From Pseudomonadota bacterium (GTDB taxonomy: Bacteria > Desulfobacterota > Binatia > Binatales > Binataceae), in NCBI GenBank assembly GCA_021325025.1, contig JAJPHZ010000016.1, forward strand, positions 124,001 to 188,000: a DNA stretch of 64,000 nucleotides, written 5' to 3'. The first letter of the stretch is position 1. Each line of letters opens with the position of its first letter. Below the pieces are notes generated by a model. The model had not been told where the DNA came from, did not search any database, and saw only the letters and a program-made list of their open reading frames with translations. The position numbers were made by a program, and so were the translations under genes. Positions 17,122-26,043 of the stretch are shown here, one piece after another.

Positions 17122-18819
17122 TCAATCGATCATGTCATAACTGCGCAGCAACTTGCCGGGCAACGCGCCGGTGCATCGGTTTTCCTCAAACGTGACCACG
17201 CCGTTGACGAGCGTGAAGCGAAAGCCCGTCGCCCTTTGGATCAGGCGGCGTGCGCCGCCGGGGAAATCCGAGGCATAGCGCGGCTCCTCCATCCCCAGCT
17301 TGTCGAGCTCGTACACGATGATGTCAGCCGCCATCCCCTCGCGCAGGATGCCGCGGTCGCGGAAGCCCGCGATCCAGGCCGGCAGCGCGGCGATCTTGTA
17401 GTGCGCGTCCTCCACGCTCATCAGGCCGCGGTCGCGAATCCAGTGGCTGAGGAAATGGGTCGGCCAGGCGCTCGAAGTCTGATAGCGCGTGTGCGCGCCG
17501 CCGTCGCCCAGCGACACGTGGGTGTAGGGATGGGCGACGATTTCGGGCGACGCGACGTGCAGGTCGTGCCAGGCGAAGCGGCACTTCAAGCCCTCGTCCA
17601 CGCACAGGTCGAGGAACACGTCGACCGGATGGCGCCCCTCCTGGCGCGCGATGTCACCGATGCTGCGTCCTTCGTAGCGATAGTTGCGCTCCTGCGTGAC
17701 TTCCAGGACCCGCGCCGCATCCCACGCTTCGGGCACGCCGCGCTGGGTGCGGTCCATGTCCTGCTTGAGTCCGGCGCGCCGCGCCGGGTCGCCCAGCTTA
17801 CGCAGCCGCGCCTCCACGCCGCCCAGCGTCGCTTCCAGCCAATGTGGACTGGTATCAAAGAAGTTGTAGTCCTCCATGGTGAACTTCTGCGATACGTCCA
17901 CGGCCATCGACTGCGCGTACATCGGGTAGCCGCGCCGATGCATCTCGCTCAGCCAGGCAAGCTGCTCGCGATGCATCGCGGGATTGCCCTCGATCTGCAT
18001 CACCAGCCCCCATTGCAACGGCCGTCCGCTGAGCTCCATCAAGCGGATGAGGAAGTCGCGGTCGCGATTGGCGCCCATGCGGTCGGGGATACCGCGGGTC
18101 CAGCCGATATGGCCGACCCCGAATTCGCGCAGAATCTCGGCCAAGGCGAAAAATTCCTCGTCCGCCGCCACCTGGGTGGGCAGATAGCTGCCATCGCCGG
18201 GGCGGTCCTCAAGGCTCTTGTCGGCGGAAAACCCGAATGCCCCTGCCGCCATCCCCTCGCGGAACAGCCGCTTGATCTCCGCCATCTCCGCGTCGGTCGC
18301 GCGCGTGCGCTCGCGTGACTCCTTCACCCCCATCACGTAGGAGCGCAGTGGCGAGTAGGGCACCAGCGACGCGATGTTCAATCCCAGCCCCTGGCGCTCC
18401 AAGCTGTCGAGGTATTGCGGGAACGTCACCCAGTCCCAGCGCATCCCGGCCCGCATCGCTTCCATCGGCACCGCCTCGATGCGGCACATCATGTCCATCG
18501 CGTCGGTGCGGTCCTCGGGCTTGACGGGCGCGAAGCCAAAACCGCACTGGCCGATGGTCAGCGAGGTGATCCCGTGCCATCCCGACAGCGTGCAGTACGG
18601 ATCCCAGTTAAGCTGGGCGTCGTAATGGCAGTGCAGGTCGATTGCGCCGGGCGCGACGTAGCATCCGCTGGCGTCCAACTCACGCCGCGGCGCGCACACG
18701 ATCCGACCGCTGATCTTGGCAATCTTGCCGTGCTTGATTGCGAGGTCGGCCTTGTAGGCGGGCAGCCGAGTACCATCGACGATAGTCCCGTTGCGGATTA
18801 CCAGGTCGTACTCGCTCAT
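17122..18819 (-). CDS. Amidohydrolase family protein, N-acyl-D-amino-acid deacylase-like
   Basis: Amidohydrolase of 565 residues related to D-aminoacylases. The N-terminal metal motif IDLHCHYDAQL, the preceding NGTIVDGTRLPAYKADLAIKHGKI signature region (read as NGTIVDGTRLPAYKADLAI and KHGKI), the SLGDGGAHTRYQTSSAWPTHF block with the conserved Asp, and the C-terminal GMAADIIVYELDKLG segment all fit the family. The start has GAGGGG upstream. Many environmental homologues are annotated D-aminoacylase but act on unknown cyclic amides or N-acyl compounds. It is the first gene of a two-gene unit with an SDR. Confidence 0.87.
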   Translation of the reverse strand: MSEYDLVIRNGTIVDGTRLPAYKADLAIKHGKIAKISGRIVCAPRRELDASGCYVAPGAIDLHCHYDAQLNWDPYCTLSGWHGITSLTIGQCGFGFAPVKPEDRTDAMDMMCRIEAVPMEAMRAGMRWDWVTFPQYLDSLERQGLGLNIASLVPYSPLRSYVMGVKESRERTRATDAEMAEIKRLFREGMAAGAFGFSADKSLEDRPGDGSYLPTQVAADEEFFALAEILREFGVGHIGWTRGIPDRMGANRDRDFLIRLMELSGRPLQWGLVMQIEGNPAMHREQLAWLSEMHRRGYPMYAQSMAVDVSQKFTMEDYNFFDTSPHWLEATLGGVEARLRKLGDPARRAGLKQDMDRTQRGVPEAWDAARVLEVTQERNYRYEGRSIGDIARQEGRHPVDVFLDLCVDEGLKCRFAWHDLHVASPEIVAHPYTHVSLGDGGAHTRYQTSSAWPTHFLSHWIRDRGLMSVEDAHYKIAALPAWIAGFRDRGILREGMAADIIVYELDKLGMEEPRYASDFPGGARRLIQRATGFRFTLVNGVVTFEENRCTGALPGKLLRSYDMID

Positions 18820-19020
18820 GATCGATACCCCTCACCGCGGGCAGGCGCCAACCGCGACGCGAAAATACCCAGGGCGTTGGCTAAAACGAATCACGATTCG
18901 CGCGACATTTCAATGTTGAAACCGCACCCGTCTTTGTCATGGTGGGGTGTCGAATAAGGAAACTTTCCGACGCTGCCAAGCACGTGGATTGTGCAAATCT
19001 TACAATTGCCCGCGCGACGC

Positions 19021-19048
19021 TTGATTAGCGGCGGGCTACGCTTATAGG
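19021..19048 (+). promoter_or_regulatory. Candidate sigma-70 promoter
   Basis: TTGATT (19021-19026) and TATAGG (19043-19048) are separated by 16 bases in the 261-base spacer between the deacylase gene and the small ORF at 19081. The match is moderate. Confidence 0.3.
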
Positions 19049-19080
19049 TCCGAAGCCGATCGCCGCTTCTAAAGGGAACC

Positions 19081-19407
19081 ATGACAGAAGGGAATGATCC
19101 GGGCCAGCACCACGCTCGCCGCGACCGCCGTGTTACACGGGGCGCCGCACGGCGCATCGACCACGATTGCTCCTCGCGCCAACGATGCGCACGCTGCTCG
19201 CTGATGAGAGTCATCCAATATCGGTTCAAGGCCTTTCACCAGGCCTTTGGCCGCGCCCCGCAACCCGACGAACCGCTGTTTTTCGCTGCCGACTGCAGCT
19301 ACCCGCGGACGGCTGAACACGATCAGGTGATGGCGCAACTCAGGCAGGCGGCCGACGCCACCGGCGTCGCGCTTGCCCCGCTGATGAAATTCCTGGCCCT
19401 CGATTAG
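19081..19407 (+). CDS. Small hypothetical protein
   Basis: ORF of 108 residues. The last two-thirds (VIQYRFKAFHQAFGR, PDEPLFFAADC, QLRQAADATGVALAPLMKF) has a normal soluble-protein composition and resembles short conserved bacterial proteins I cannot name; the first 40 residues are Arg/His-rich and less convincing. The ATG at 19081 has AAAGGGA upstream. An internal ATG at 19204 is an alternative start. Its stop overlaps the convergent dehydrogenase gene by four bases. Confidence 0.5.
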   Translation: MTEGNDPGQHHARRDRRVTRGAARRIDHDCSSRQRCARCSLMRVIQYRFKAFHQAFGRAPQPDEPLFFAADCSYPRTAEHDQVMAQLRQAADATGVALAPLMKFLALD

Positions 19408-20222
19408 GACCGGGCTCCGCCTCCTTCGACTTTATCGGCGCTGACTTTATCGCCGCCGCCCTCCAGTTCCTGCTGGCGGCGGCGATTGGAGTCGAGCACG
19501 GCCTCCAGCAGCGGCGAGGACGCGATGCGCAGCATCAGGCGGATGTTGGGAATCACGCAATGGCCGCCGATCACGCCGGGGAAGTAGCGCGTGCGCGGCA
19601 GATAGTCCACTTCGTCAAAGAAGTCGGCGGCCTGCTCGTAATCGGCGCCGACCGCGGCCGCGTAGCGGTTGAGTTCCTGCGCGAACGCAATGATCACACC
19701 GAAATAAGTGGTTTCGGCAAGTTTGGCCAATTCCAGGGTCTCGGGCCGGTTTACGAGCTGTGTCCGCATCCCAGCCTGACGGAAATGCTCTTGCGCGCAC
19801 AGCGCGGCTGCCGCATCGGCCGCTGCGATAAACTTCCTGTAGCGCAACAGGTCTTCGACCATCCGCACATGCTTGCCACGCACCGGGCTGAACGCGACCG
19901 GGTAGCCGCTGCGGCGCTCGATAGCGCGCGTCGTGCCGGGAATGACGGTGCTGTTGATGACGGTAAGGTCCGGCTTGAAGCGTGTGATGTAGGACAGCGC
20001 GGTGGCCTCGAAGCGCTCGGGCGAGTCAAACGGAAAACACAGGTGCATGACGCCGATCGGATCGTTGAAGTCGCGCCGCTCAACATCGTGGCGCAAGACC
20101 GGTCCGGCACGCTCCAGCACCCGCGCCAGGGCGCTGCCCACTTCGCCCATCCCGACCACCAGTGTTCTGGACGCCTTTTGCACCGGGTACTTCCTCGCGC
20201 TGGTCCAAGACCCAGCGGACAT
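19404..20222 (-). CDS. UDP-glucose/GDP-mannose dehydrogenase-like protein, reduced form
   Basis: Protein of 272 residues with an N-terminal Rossmann motif VVGMGEVGSALARVLERAG, the STVIPGTT and FSPVRGKHVRM segments, the central LAKLAETTYFGVIIAFAQELNRYA helix and a GGHCVIPN motif (C222) equivalent to the catalytic-Cys motif of nucleotide-sugar dehydrogenases. Those enzymes are normally about 430 residues. Here the C-terminal UDP-binding domain is absent and the protein ends shortly after the Cys motif. It may act on a different substrate, or be a non-canonical dehydrogenase. It is divergent from the SDR at 20339. Confidence 0.75.
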   Translation of the reverse strand: MSAGSWTSARKYPVQKASRTLVVGMGEVGSALARVLERAGPVLRHDVERRDFNDPIGVMHLCFPFDSPERFEATALSYITRFKPDLTVINSTVIPGTTRAIERRSGYPVAFSPVRGKHVRMVEDLLRYRKFIAAADAAAALCAQEHFRQAGMRTQLVNRPETLELAKLAETTYFGVIIAFAQELNRYAAAVGADYEQAADFFDEVDYLPRTRYFPGVIGGHCVIPNIRLMLRIASSPLLEAVLDSNRRRQQELEGGGDKVSADKVEGGGARS

Positions 20223-20338
20223 CTAACATCCGTCCACACGCCGGTCGCGTCGGCCTTTACGCAAACGCACTGCGCCATCAATCGGACAGACCCGGCCTTG
20301 CCTTGCAAAATCGCTGTCGAGGCGGAATGCTCGCGGAC

Positions 20339-21097
20339 ATGGACAGAAAAGTGGCGATTGTCACCGGCGCGGCACGGCCGTGGGGGATGGGCCGCGAGAT
20401 TGCCCTGGGGCTGGCCAGAAAAGGACACGACATCGCGGTGGCCGATATCCGCGACGACTGGGGCAACGACGCGGTTGAGGCAATCGAAAAACAAACCGGA
20501 CAGCGCGCGATCTATGTCAGAACGGACATCTCCAAACGCGCCGACGTCGAGCACATGGTGGCCGAAGTGGGTGGCCAGCTTGGTCAGCTCGACGTGTTGG
20601 TCAACAACGCCGCCATCGTCAAGACTCAGCCCATCGAGCACATGACCGACGAGCTGCTGGAGCGCATGTTTGCGATCAACTTTCGCGGCACGGTGCTGTG
20701 CTGTCAGGCCGTGATCCAGCCGATGCGCCAGCGCGGGGGCGGCCGCATCGTCAACATCGGCTCGGCGATCACCGCCGGGCCGACGCCGCCGCTGCGCGGG
20801 TTGGGGCTTTACGCCGCCAGCAAGGGGGCCGCGATGGCGCTGACGAAGATTCTGGCCCTGGAGCTGGCGCCCGACAACATCATGGTCACGATGGTTGCGC
20901 CCGGCTTCATGCACACCGCGCAGGGCTCCGACTTGCCGCCGACCCAAGAGGACTTCAAGCGCGGCCGCCGCCAACTGATGGGCCGCCCGCTTTATCCCTC
21001 GGAGGTGGCGGACGTGGTGGTGTACGCGGCGACCTGTCCCAGCCATGCCATTACCGGCCAGACCATCCACGCCAACGGCGGCGTGATTCTGGTCTGA
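20339..21097 (+). CDS. SDR-family oxidoreductase
   Basis: Short-chain dehydrogenase of 252 residues. The dinucleotide motif TGAARPWGMGREIA has an inserted loop. NNAAI, catalytic Ser in NIGSAI, YAASK and ITGQTIHANGG are visible. I chose the ATG at 20339 (MDRKVAIVTG); an ATG at 20327 is an equally open alternative with GAGG close upstream. It precedes another SDR by 33 bases, forming a tandem pair. Confidence 0.88.
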   Translation: MDRKVAIVTGAARPWGMGREIALGLARKGHDIAVADIRDDWGNDAVEAIEKQTGQRAIYVRTDISKRADVEHMVAEVGGQLGQLDVLVNNAAIVKTQPIEHMTDELLERMFAINFRGTVLCCQAVIQPMRQRGGGRIVNIGSAITAGPTPPLRGLGLYAASKGAAMALTKILALELAPDNIMVTMVAPGFMHTAQGSDLPPTQEDFKRGRRQLMGRPLYPSEVADVVVYAATCPSHAITGQTIHANGGVILV

Positions 21098-21130
21098 GTA
21101 ATCGCACCAGCAGTATCAAGGAAAGCAGCG

Positions 21131-21913
21131 ATGACAGATCTTTTCTCCCTCAGCGGCAAGGTCGCGCTGATTGCCGGCGCGAGCAGGGAAATGGGCAGCG
21201 CGGTGGCGCGGATGCTGGCGGCGCACGGCGCGGACGTGGCTGTCTGCGCACGCAGCGCCGACATGCTAGAGGCGGTGGCCGCCGGGGTCCGCGCGATGGG
21301 CCGCCGCTCGGTACCGATCGCGGCCGATCTTACCCACGTCGATCAGGTCAACGCGGCGGTGCAGCGCACCGTCAACGAACTAGGCAGCCTCCACATCCTG
21401 GTCAACGTGCTGGGCGGCAGCAATATCGGCGCCGCCTGGGCATTGCGCATGACCGAAGCGATGTGGGACGACGTCTTTGCGCTCAACCTCAGGGCGCCGA
21501 TGTTTCTGTCGGTCGCCGCGGCCCGGGTGATGAAGGAGCGCGGCGGCGGCAGTATCGTCAACATCTCGACCTCGGCCGCCACCGGCGCGGCGCCGCGGCT
21601 TACCAACTATGGCGCGGCCAAAGCGGGCCTGGAGCACTTGACGGAAACTTTGGCGGCGGAATGGGGCCGGTTCAAAATCCGTGTCAACGTAGTCGTCGCG
21701 GGAAACATCTACACCGCCAATCTGCGCCGCGTGCTCAGACCCGACATCGAGCGCCAACTGATCGAAAGAACTCCGCTGGGCCGCATCGGCCAGCCCGACG
21801 ATATCGCGGCCGCGGTGCTCTATTTTGTCTCGCCCGCCGCCGCGTGGGTAACCGGCGCCAGGCTGGTGGTGGACGGCGGCCTGGGCAATATCCGTCCCTT
21901 TGAATTGAAATGA
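21131..21913 (+). CDS. SDR-family oxidoreductase
   Basis: Short-chain dehydrogenase of 260 residues, second gene of a tandem SDR pair. Motifs: AGASREMGSAVARM dinucleotide loop (the usual leading Thr is Ala), NVLGG in the NNAG position, catalytic Ser in NISTSAA, YGAAK, and VTGARLVVDGG. An AAGGAAAG ribosome site precedes the ATG. The sequence differs enough from its neighbour to suggest different substrates rather than a recent duplication. Confidence 0.9.
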   Translation: MTDLFSLSGKVALIAGASREMGSAVARMLAAHGADVAVCARSADMLEAVAAGVRAMGRRSVPIAADLTHVDQVNAAVQRTVNELGSLHILVNVLGGSNIGAAWALRMTEAMWDDVFALNLRAPMFLSVAAARVMKERGGGSIVNISTSAATGAAPRLTNYGAAKAGLEHLTETLAAEWGRFKIRVNVVVAGNIYTANLRRVLRPDIERQLIERTPLGRIGQPDDIAAAVLYFVSPAAAWVTGARLVVDGGLGNIRPFELK

Positions 21914-22036
21914 AGTGCCGCGCTCCCGGCACTGAACCCACGACCGTAAACGAGCAAGCCTGCCGTTGCGACGGCGGCCCGGCACGAGTTCACCCCCAAC
22001 CGGCAAGCGGCGTTCGTGCGCGGCGGGCGGGTGCCG

Positions 22037-22942
22037 CTAGCCGTAGTAATCCTCGACGGCCACGCCGGTGACGTCGATCAACTGCACCTGGTTGTTGCGG
22101 AAAATCTTGAAGGTGAAAGTGTCGCCCGGATGGCGGCTCCACAGCGCACTGTAAAAGGCCTTGCGCTCCTTGATGCCGCGGCCGTCGACCTCCAGCACCA
22201 CGTCGCCTGGCTTCAGCCCGGCCTTGTCGCACGGACTGCCCGGCATCACGCCGGCCACCACCACGTGGTCGCGTAGGGTATAGGACAGCACACCCAGCCA
22301 GGGGCGCGGCCCGATGCTGGTGCGGCGGCCGTGGCTAAGCAGTTCGTCGCGCGCATTGAGGAAGTATTCGCTGGGAATCGCCAGCACTGAGCGGCCAATC
22401 TCCGCCATGCTGAGGTAAGACAACCCCAGCATCTGCGCCTTGCTATTGCAGACCGGACCACCGCCCACCCCGAAGTTCATCGCCGACGCCATGATGCAGC
22501 GCTCCAACTGGTACTCCCACACCGCGTCAAACGGACCCAGATAGGTGATGATGCCCGAATCGGCGCGCCGCTCCTCGTTGCCCACCGCGGTGACCACCAT
22601 CACGTCCTCGCCCAGCACCGCGTTGGTGGAGGGAATCAGCAGCAGGTGCGGATGCGGTCCGCGGCCGTCGACGCGCACCAGCCCCAGGCCGCTGGTGTAA
22701 TCCTGCGCCAGGACCCATCCCTGACGCTGCTCGCCGTTGCTCAGCGTCACGATCAGGCTTTGAGCGCCCATCAACACGTAGTTGACGGTCAGAACCAGTC
22801 CCGCCGGGTCAACCATCACCCCGCCCGCGCGCCGTTCGGTGCCCAGCCCCACGGCGGCCGATGGATGGGAGGGGGGGACCTGGGAATGGATTCCCACGGT
22901 GGCCGCGGCGACCCGCTCCAGCAATGGCAAAGACGCGTTCAA
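22037..22942 (-). CDS. HtrA/DegP-like PDZ protein with degenerate catalytic triad (pseudoprotease)
   Basis: Protein of 301 residues with an S1C (HtrA) trypsin-like domain (about 10-200) and a C-terminal PDZ domain (about 210-295; VMPGSPCDKAGLKPGDVVLEVDGR, read as PGSPCDKAGLKPGDVVLEV). The fold is conserved but all three catalytic positions are changed: the His site is Y55 (LTVNYVLMGA versus TNHV), the Asp site is G85 (TSGLGLVRV versus TDLAL), and the Ser site is G160 (NFGVGGGPV versus GNSGG). No signal peptide is evident. A TTG start at 22942 is favoured by GGAGAG upstream and by the absence of an early ATG. Predicted role: non-proteolytic binding or scaffold protein. Confidence 0.82.
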   Translation of the reverse strand: MNASLPLLERVAAATVGIHSQVPPSHPSAAVGLGTERRAGGVMVDPAGLVLTVNYVLMGAQSLIVTLSNGEQRQGWVLAQDYTSGLGLVRVDGRGPHPHLLLIPSTNAVLGEDVMVVTAVGNEERRADSGIITYLGPFDAVWEYQLERCIMASAMNFGVGGGPVCNSKAQMLGLSYLSMAEIGRSVLAIPSEYFLNARDELLSHGRRTSIGPRPWLGVLSYTLRDHVVVAGVMPGSPCDKAGLKPGDVVLEVDGRGIKERKAFYSALWSRHPGDTFTFKIFRNNQVQLIDVTGVAVEDYYG

Positions 22943-23068
22943 CCCTGCACTCTCCGCTGAGTTAGGCTAGGCAGGCGCGCAGCTACTTGCAAGCGCACAG
23001 CACAGACCCCGGCTGGCGCAAGCTTCGCCTGCCGATGCCTGACGTGTGGTGATGAGAAGACGGGCGGT

Positions 23069-23494
23069 TCAGTGCGCGGGCGGATTGGACGGGCCCGGTA
23101 CGGCCTGGGTTTCCGGCGTCGGCGCCGAACGCATGGTCAGCAGTTGCAGTGCCGAACCCAGGTCCAACTCGCTATACTTGCGGTCGGAGTACAGTTCGTT
23201 CAGCCGCTTGACCACATCCTCCGGACGCTGGTCGGAGATGGCCAGTTCGCGCGAGAGCTGCCGGATAATTTTCTTGGCGCCCTTCCAGCGAAACAGGTCG
23301 GCCGCAACCATCAGGTTGTCCAGCTTGCCGACGCTGACATTCATGGCGTCGCTGTAGCCATCGACGTAACCTTGCTTGGCCGCATCACCCAAGCCCTTCC
23401 AAAACATTCCGTTGTGATCCAAACTCTGGGCGGCCAAACTCAACCCGCAGCTCAGAACGAATCCGAGCACCACACCGACGGCAAATCTTTTCAT
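23069..23494 (-). CDS. Hypothetical secreted protein
   Basis: Unrecognised protein of 141 residues with a clear signal peptide (MKRFAVGVVLGFVLSCGLSL, cleavage near LAA-QSL). The mature region has GLGDAAKQGYVDGYSDAMN and a helical charged segment, then a Pro-rich tail. The ATG at 23494 has GGAGGGG 9 bases upstream, so I chose it over the open start at 23545. It is probably periplasmic. It lies upstream of the pseudoprotease gene on the same strand with a gap of about 125 bases. Confidence 0.72.
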   Translation of the reverse strand: MKRFAVGVVLGFVLSCGLSLAAQSLDHNGMFWKGLGDAAKQGYVDGYSDAMNVSVGKLDNLMVAADLFRWKGAKKIIRQLSRELAISDQRPEDVVKRLNELYSDRKYSELDLGSALQLLTMRSAPTPETQAVPGPSNPPAH

Positions 23495-23685
23495 TCGCCG
23501 CGCCCCTCCCGGGCGCAACACCCCTGTTAGTAGCAAAAAGCCCAAGTTACAGCAAGGCTTGCGGACATCTTTCTTAACCTAACTGTTGCGATTTTAACAC
23601 CCTCGGCCACCGCACGCTCCATCGTATTGTATGCCCCAGCGCCCTGCTGGATTATTATGACGGCGCAGCGCCCCAGTCGGTTTAC

Positions 23686-26043
23686 ATGTCCGTCCACGGC
23701 CAAGTCCTGGATTTTATCCACCATCCCGCTTCCGCCCAGTTGGAGCGGATAGCGCTGGCGGTTTTCGCCCATCAGTTCGCCAACGTCGCGCCTTATCGCG
23801 AATTCTGCCGGCAGCACGGTAAGTCCCCGGCCAATGTTGCCGCGCTCGCCGATATTCCCGCGGTCAGCACAGCGGCCTTCAAATATGTATCATTTTGTGC
23901 CGGTACGCCCGAGCGCATTTTCCTGACTAGCGGCACCACGCGGGGCCGTGCCCGCCGCGGACGCCATCCCGTGCCCGACCTTGAACTTTACCGGGCGTCG
24001 GCACTAGCGCATCTGGCGCGGATGTTGCTCCCCGACCGGTGCCGTCCGTGGATGTTGGCGATGCATCCGACCGCCGAGCGGATGCCTGAATCTTCGCTGA
24101 GCCAGATGATTAGTTGGTGTATCCAGACCTTCGCCGGCGCGCGGTCCTTATGTTGTGCTACGCCGCAGCAGGTCGATACCGCGGCGGCGCTGGAGTTCCT
24201 GCGCACCGCCGAGGCGATGGCGGCGCCGGTCTGTATCATGACCACGACCGCCGCTTTGTCCGCGCTCTTCCAGGATTTGCGCCGGCGCCGCACGCGGCTT
24301 GTGCTGGCGGCGGGCTCGCGCCTGATGGACACGGGCGGCGCCAAGGGTCAGACCGCACCGCTGAGCGCGGCAGAGGTGCTTGAACTGGCGCAGTACTATC
24401 TCGCAATTCCGCCCGCCTACGTGGTTAACGAATACGGGATGACGGAGTTGTGCTCGCAGCTTTACGACGCCACGCCGTTGAACTGTCCGGGCGCGGCCGA
24501 GAGTGCGCCGCGCGTGAAAATCGCTCCGCCGTGGCTCAAGGTAATCGCGCGCGACCCGGCCAGCCTGCGCCCCCTTGCCCCCGGTCAGACCGGGCTGCTC
24601 TCCTTCTTCGACCTGGCCAACGCCGGCTCCGTGTCCGCGCTGCTGACCGAGGACCTCGGGACGGTGAATGACGACGGCTCGGTGCGAATCTTCGGCCGAC
24701 TCCTCGGGACCGATCCCAGAGGATGCGCTTTGGGTATCGAGCAGTTCGCCGCCTCCGCGCGTGCGAGGCAACCTTCGGTTCCCTCGTTCACCGTTTGCAA
24801 GGAGAGCATGCCTGAGAACTGCGGCGCACAGCCGCAACAGCCCGTCGACGAGATGGCCGCACGGCTGCGCGCCCAGGCAGGCCGGCGGCTGGCTCCACAG
24901 CGTATCGCCGCGGCGCTGGCCGGGGCGTGCGAGCGATGGCGTGAGCGCGATTTCAGCGATCGCGCCGCAGTGCTGGACGCTGCCGCAGCCACAGGCCAGA
25001 ACCGGGCGCTGCTTGACGCGTCGCTGGACGCGCTGTTGGCCGGCTTCACCGCCGAGGCGATGGTGTCACTGGCGCAGCGGCTTGGCGCACGCGAGCGCCT
25101 GATGGGCCTGGTGATGCCGGGCAACGTGATGGGCGCCGGGCTTCACGAACTGGTCCAGGCACTAATCGCCGGCGTGGCGGTAATCGTCAAGGCCTCCAGC
25201 CTGGAGCCGCTGTTCTTCGCCGCCTTCCATCGCACTTTGCAAGCGATCGACGCGGACATCGCGGCGCGGATGCAGGTTGCGGTGTGGGACCGCTCCGATC
25301 GCGAGGCGACCGAGGCGATGGCCCGCACGTGCGATCGCATCGCGGCGTTCGGCGACGACGACACGATTGCCGCGCTCGAGGCGATCGCGGGTGCGAAACT
25401 GATCGGCTTCGGCAGCCGCCTAAGCGGCGCGCTGCTGTCGCGCGAAGCGATCGCGGGTGTGCATGCGCAGTCGATCGCATCCGCGCTGGCCCGCGACACG
25501 AGCCTGTTCGATCAGCGTGGATGCCTGTCGCTCCATCACATCTTCATCGAGGCTCCCCATGCGGACGACGCCTGCCGTTTCGCGCAATCGCTGGCCGCGG
25601 AGATGGCCGCGCTGGCGCGCTGGATACCGCCGGGCAAGGATCGGGCAGTAGCCGAAACGGCAGCCGCGCGCGCGATGCGGGAGAACGCGCGCTGGCGCCG
25701 TAGCGGCGGCGAGCCGGTTGCCCTGTGGGAGGGTGACGATCTCGCCTGGACGGTGATTTTCGATCCCGACGCGGATTTTCAGGCCTCTCCGCTGTGCCGC
25801 ACGGTCATCGTCAGCCTGATCAAGGATCAAGATGAGTTGCGCCCACGCCTGGCCACCGCTGCCGGAGCGCTGGAAGGCTTTGTGATCGCCGACCCCGCCA
25901 GGCGGCTGGAATCATCGCACGCGCTGCTGCGCGAGCTGGGCGTTTCCCACCTGTGCGCGCCCGGCCAGCTCCAGTCGCCGCCGCCGTCGTGGGCGCATGG
26001 GGGCGGCCGTTTTCTGCGCCTGATGGAGTGCGCCGATGGATGA
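23686..26043 (+). CDS. LuxE-LuxC fusion: acyl-protein synthetase fused to acyl-CoA/acyl-enzyme reductase
   Basis: 785-residue fusion of two fatty-acid reductase subunits. Residues about 1-370 are LuxE-like: the adenylate-forming motif LTSGTTRG, NEYGMTELCSQLY, and the acyl-accepting Cys C347 in RGCALGIE. Residues about 375-785 are LuxC-like: GLVMPGNVMGAGLHELVQAL, the NADPH-region FGDDDTIAAL, and catalytic C613 in FDQRGCLSL. In bioluminescent bacteria LuxE activates a fatty acid with ATP and passes it to LuxC for reduction to aldehyde. An AAGGAG followed by ATG (24808, residue 375) sits exactly at the junction. The stop overlaps the aminotransferase start (ATGGATGA). No LuxD, LuxA or LuxB is adjacent. 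Confidence 0.88.
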   Translation: MSVHGQVLDFIHHPASAQLERIALAVFAHQFANVAPYREFCRQHGKSPANVAALADIPAVSTAAFKYVSFCAGTPERIFLTSGTTRGRARRGRHPVPDLELYRASALAHLARMLLPDRCRPWMLAMHPTAERMPESSLSQMISWCIQTFAGARSLCCATPQQVDTAAALEFLRTAEAMAAPVCIMTTTAALSALFQDLRRRRTRLVLAAGSRLMDTGGAKGQTAPLSAAEVLELAQYYLAIPPAYVVNEYGMTELCSQLYDATPLNCPGAAESAPRVKIAPPWLKVIARDPASLRPLAPGQTGLLSFFDLANAGSVSALLTEDLGTVNDDGSVRIFGRLLGTDPRGCALGIEQFAASARARQPSVPSFTVCKESMPENCGAQPQQPVDEMAARLRAQAGRRLAPQRIAAALAGACERWRERDFSDRAAVLDAAAATGQNRALLDASLDALLAGFTAEAMVSLAQRLGARERLMGLVMPGNVMGAGLHELVQALIAGVAVIVKASSLEPLFFAAFHRTLQAIDADIAARMQVAVWDRSDREATEAMARTCDRIAAFGDDDTIAALEAIAGAKLIGFGSRLSGALLSREAIAGVHAQSIASALARDTSLFDQRGCLSLHHIFIEAPHADDACRFAQSLAAEMAALARWIPPGKDRAVAETAAARAMRENARWRRSGGEPVALWEGDDLAWTVIFDPDADFQASPLCRTVIVSLIKDQDELRPRLATAAGALEGFVIADPARRLESSHALLRELGVSHLCAPGQLQSPPPSWAHGGGRFLRLMECADG

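Noticed and set aside
18891-19229. Minus-strand ORF opposite the small protein at 19081
   Set aside because: No ribosome site, poor composition, overlaps the spacer and the better-supported plus-strand ORF.
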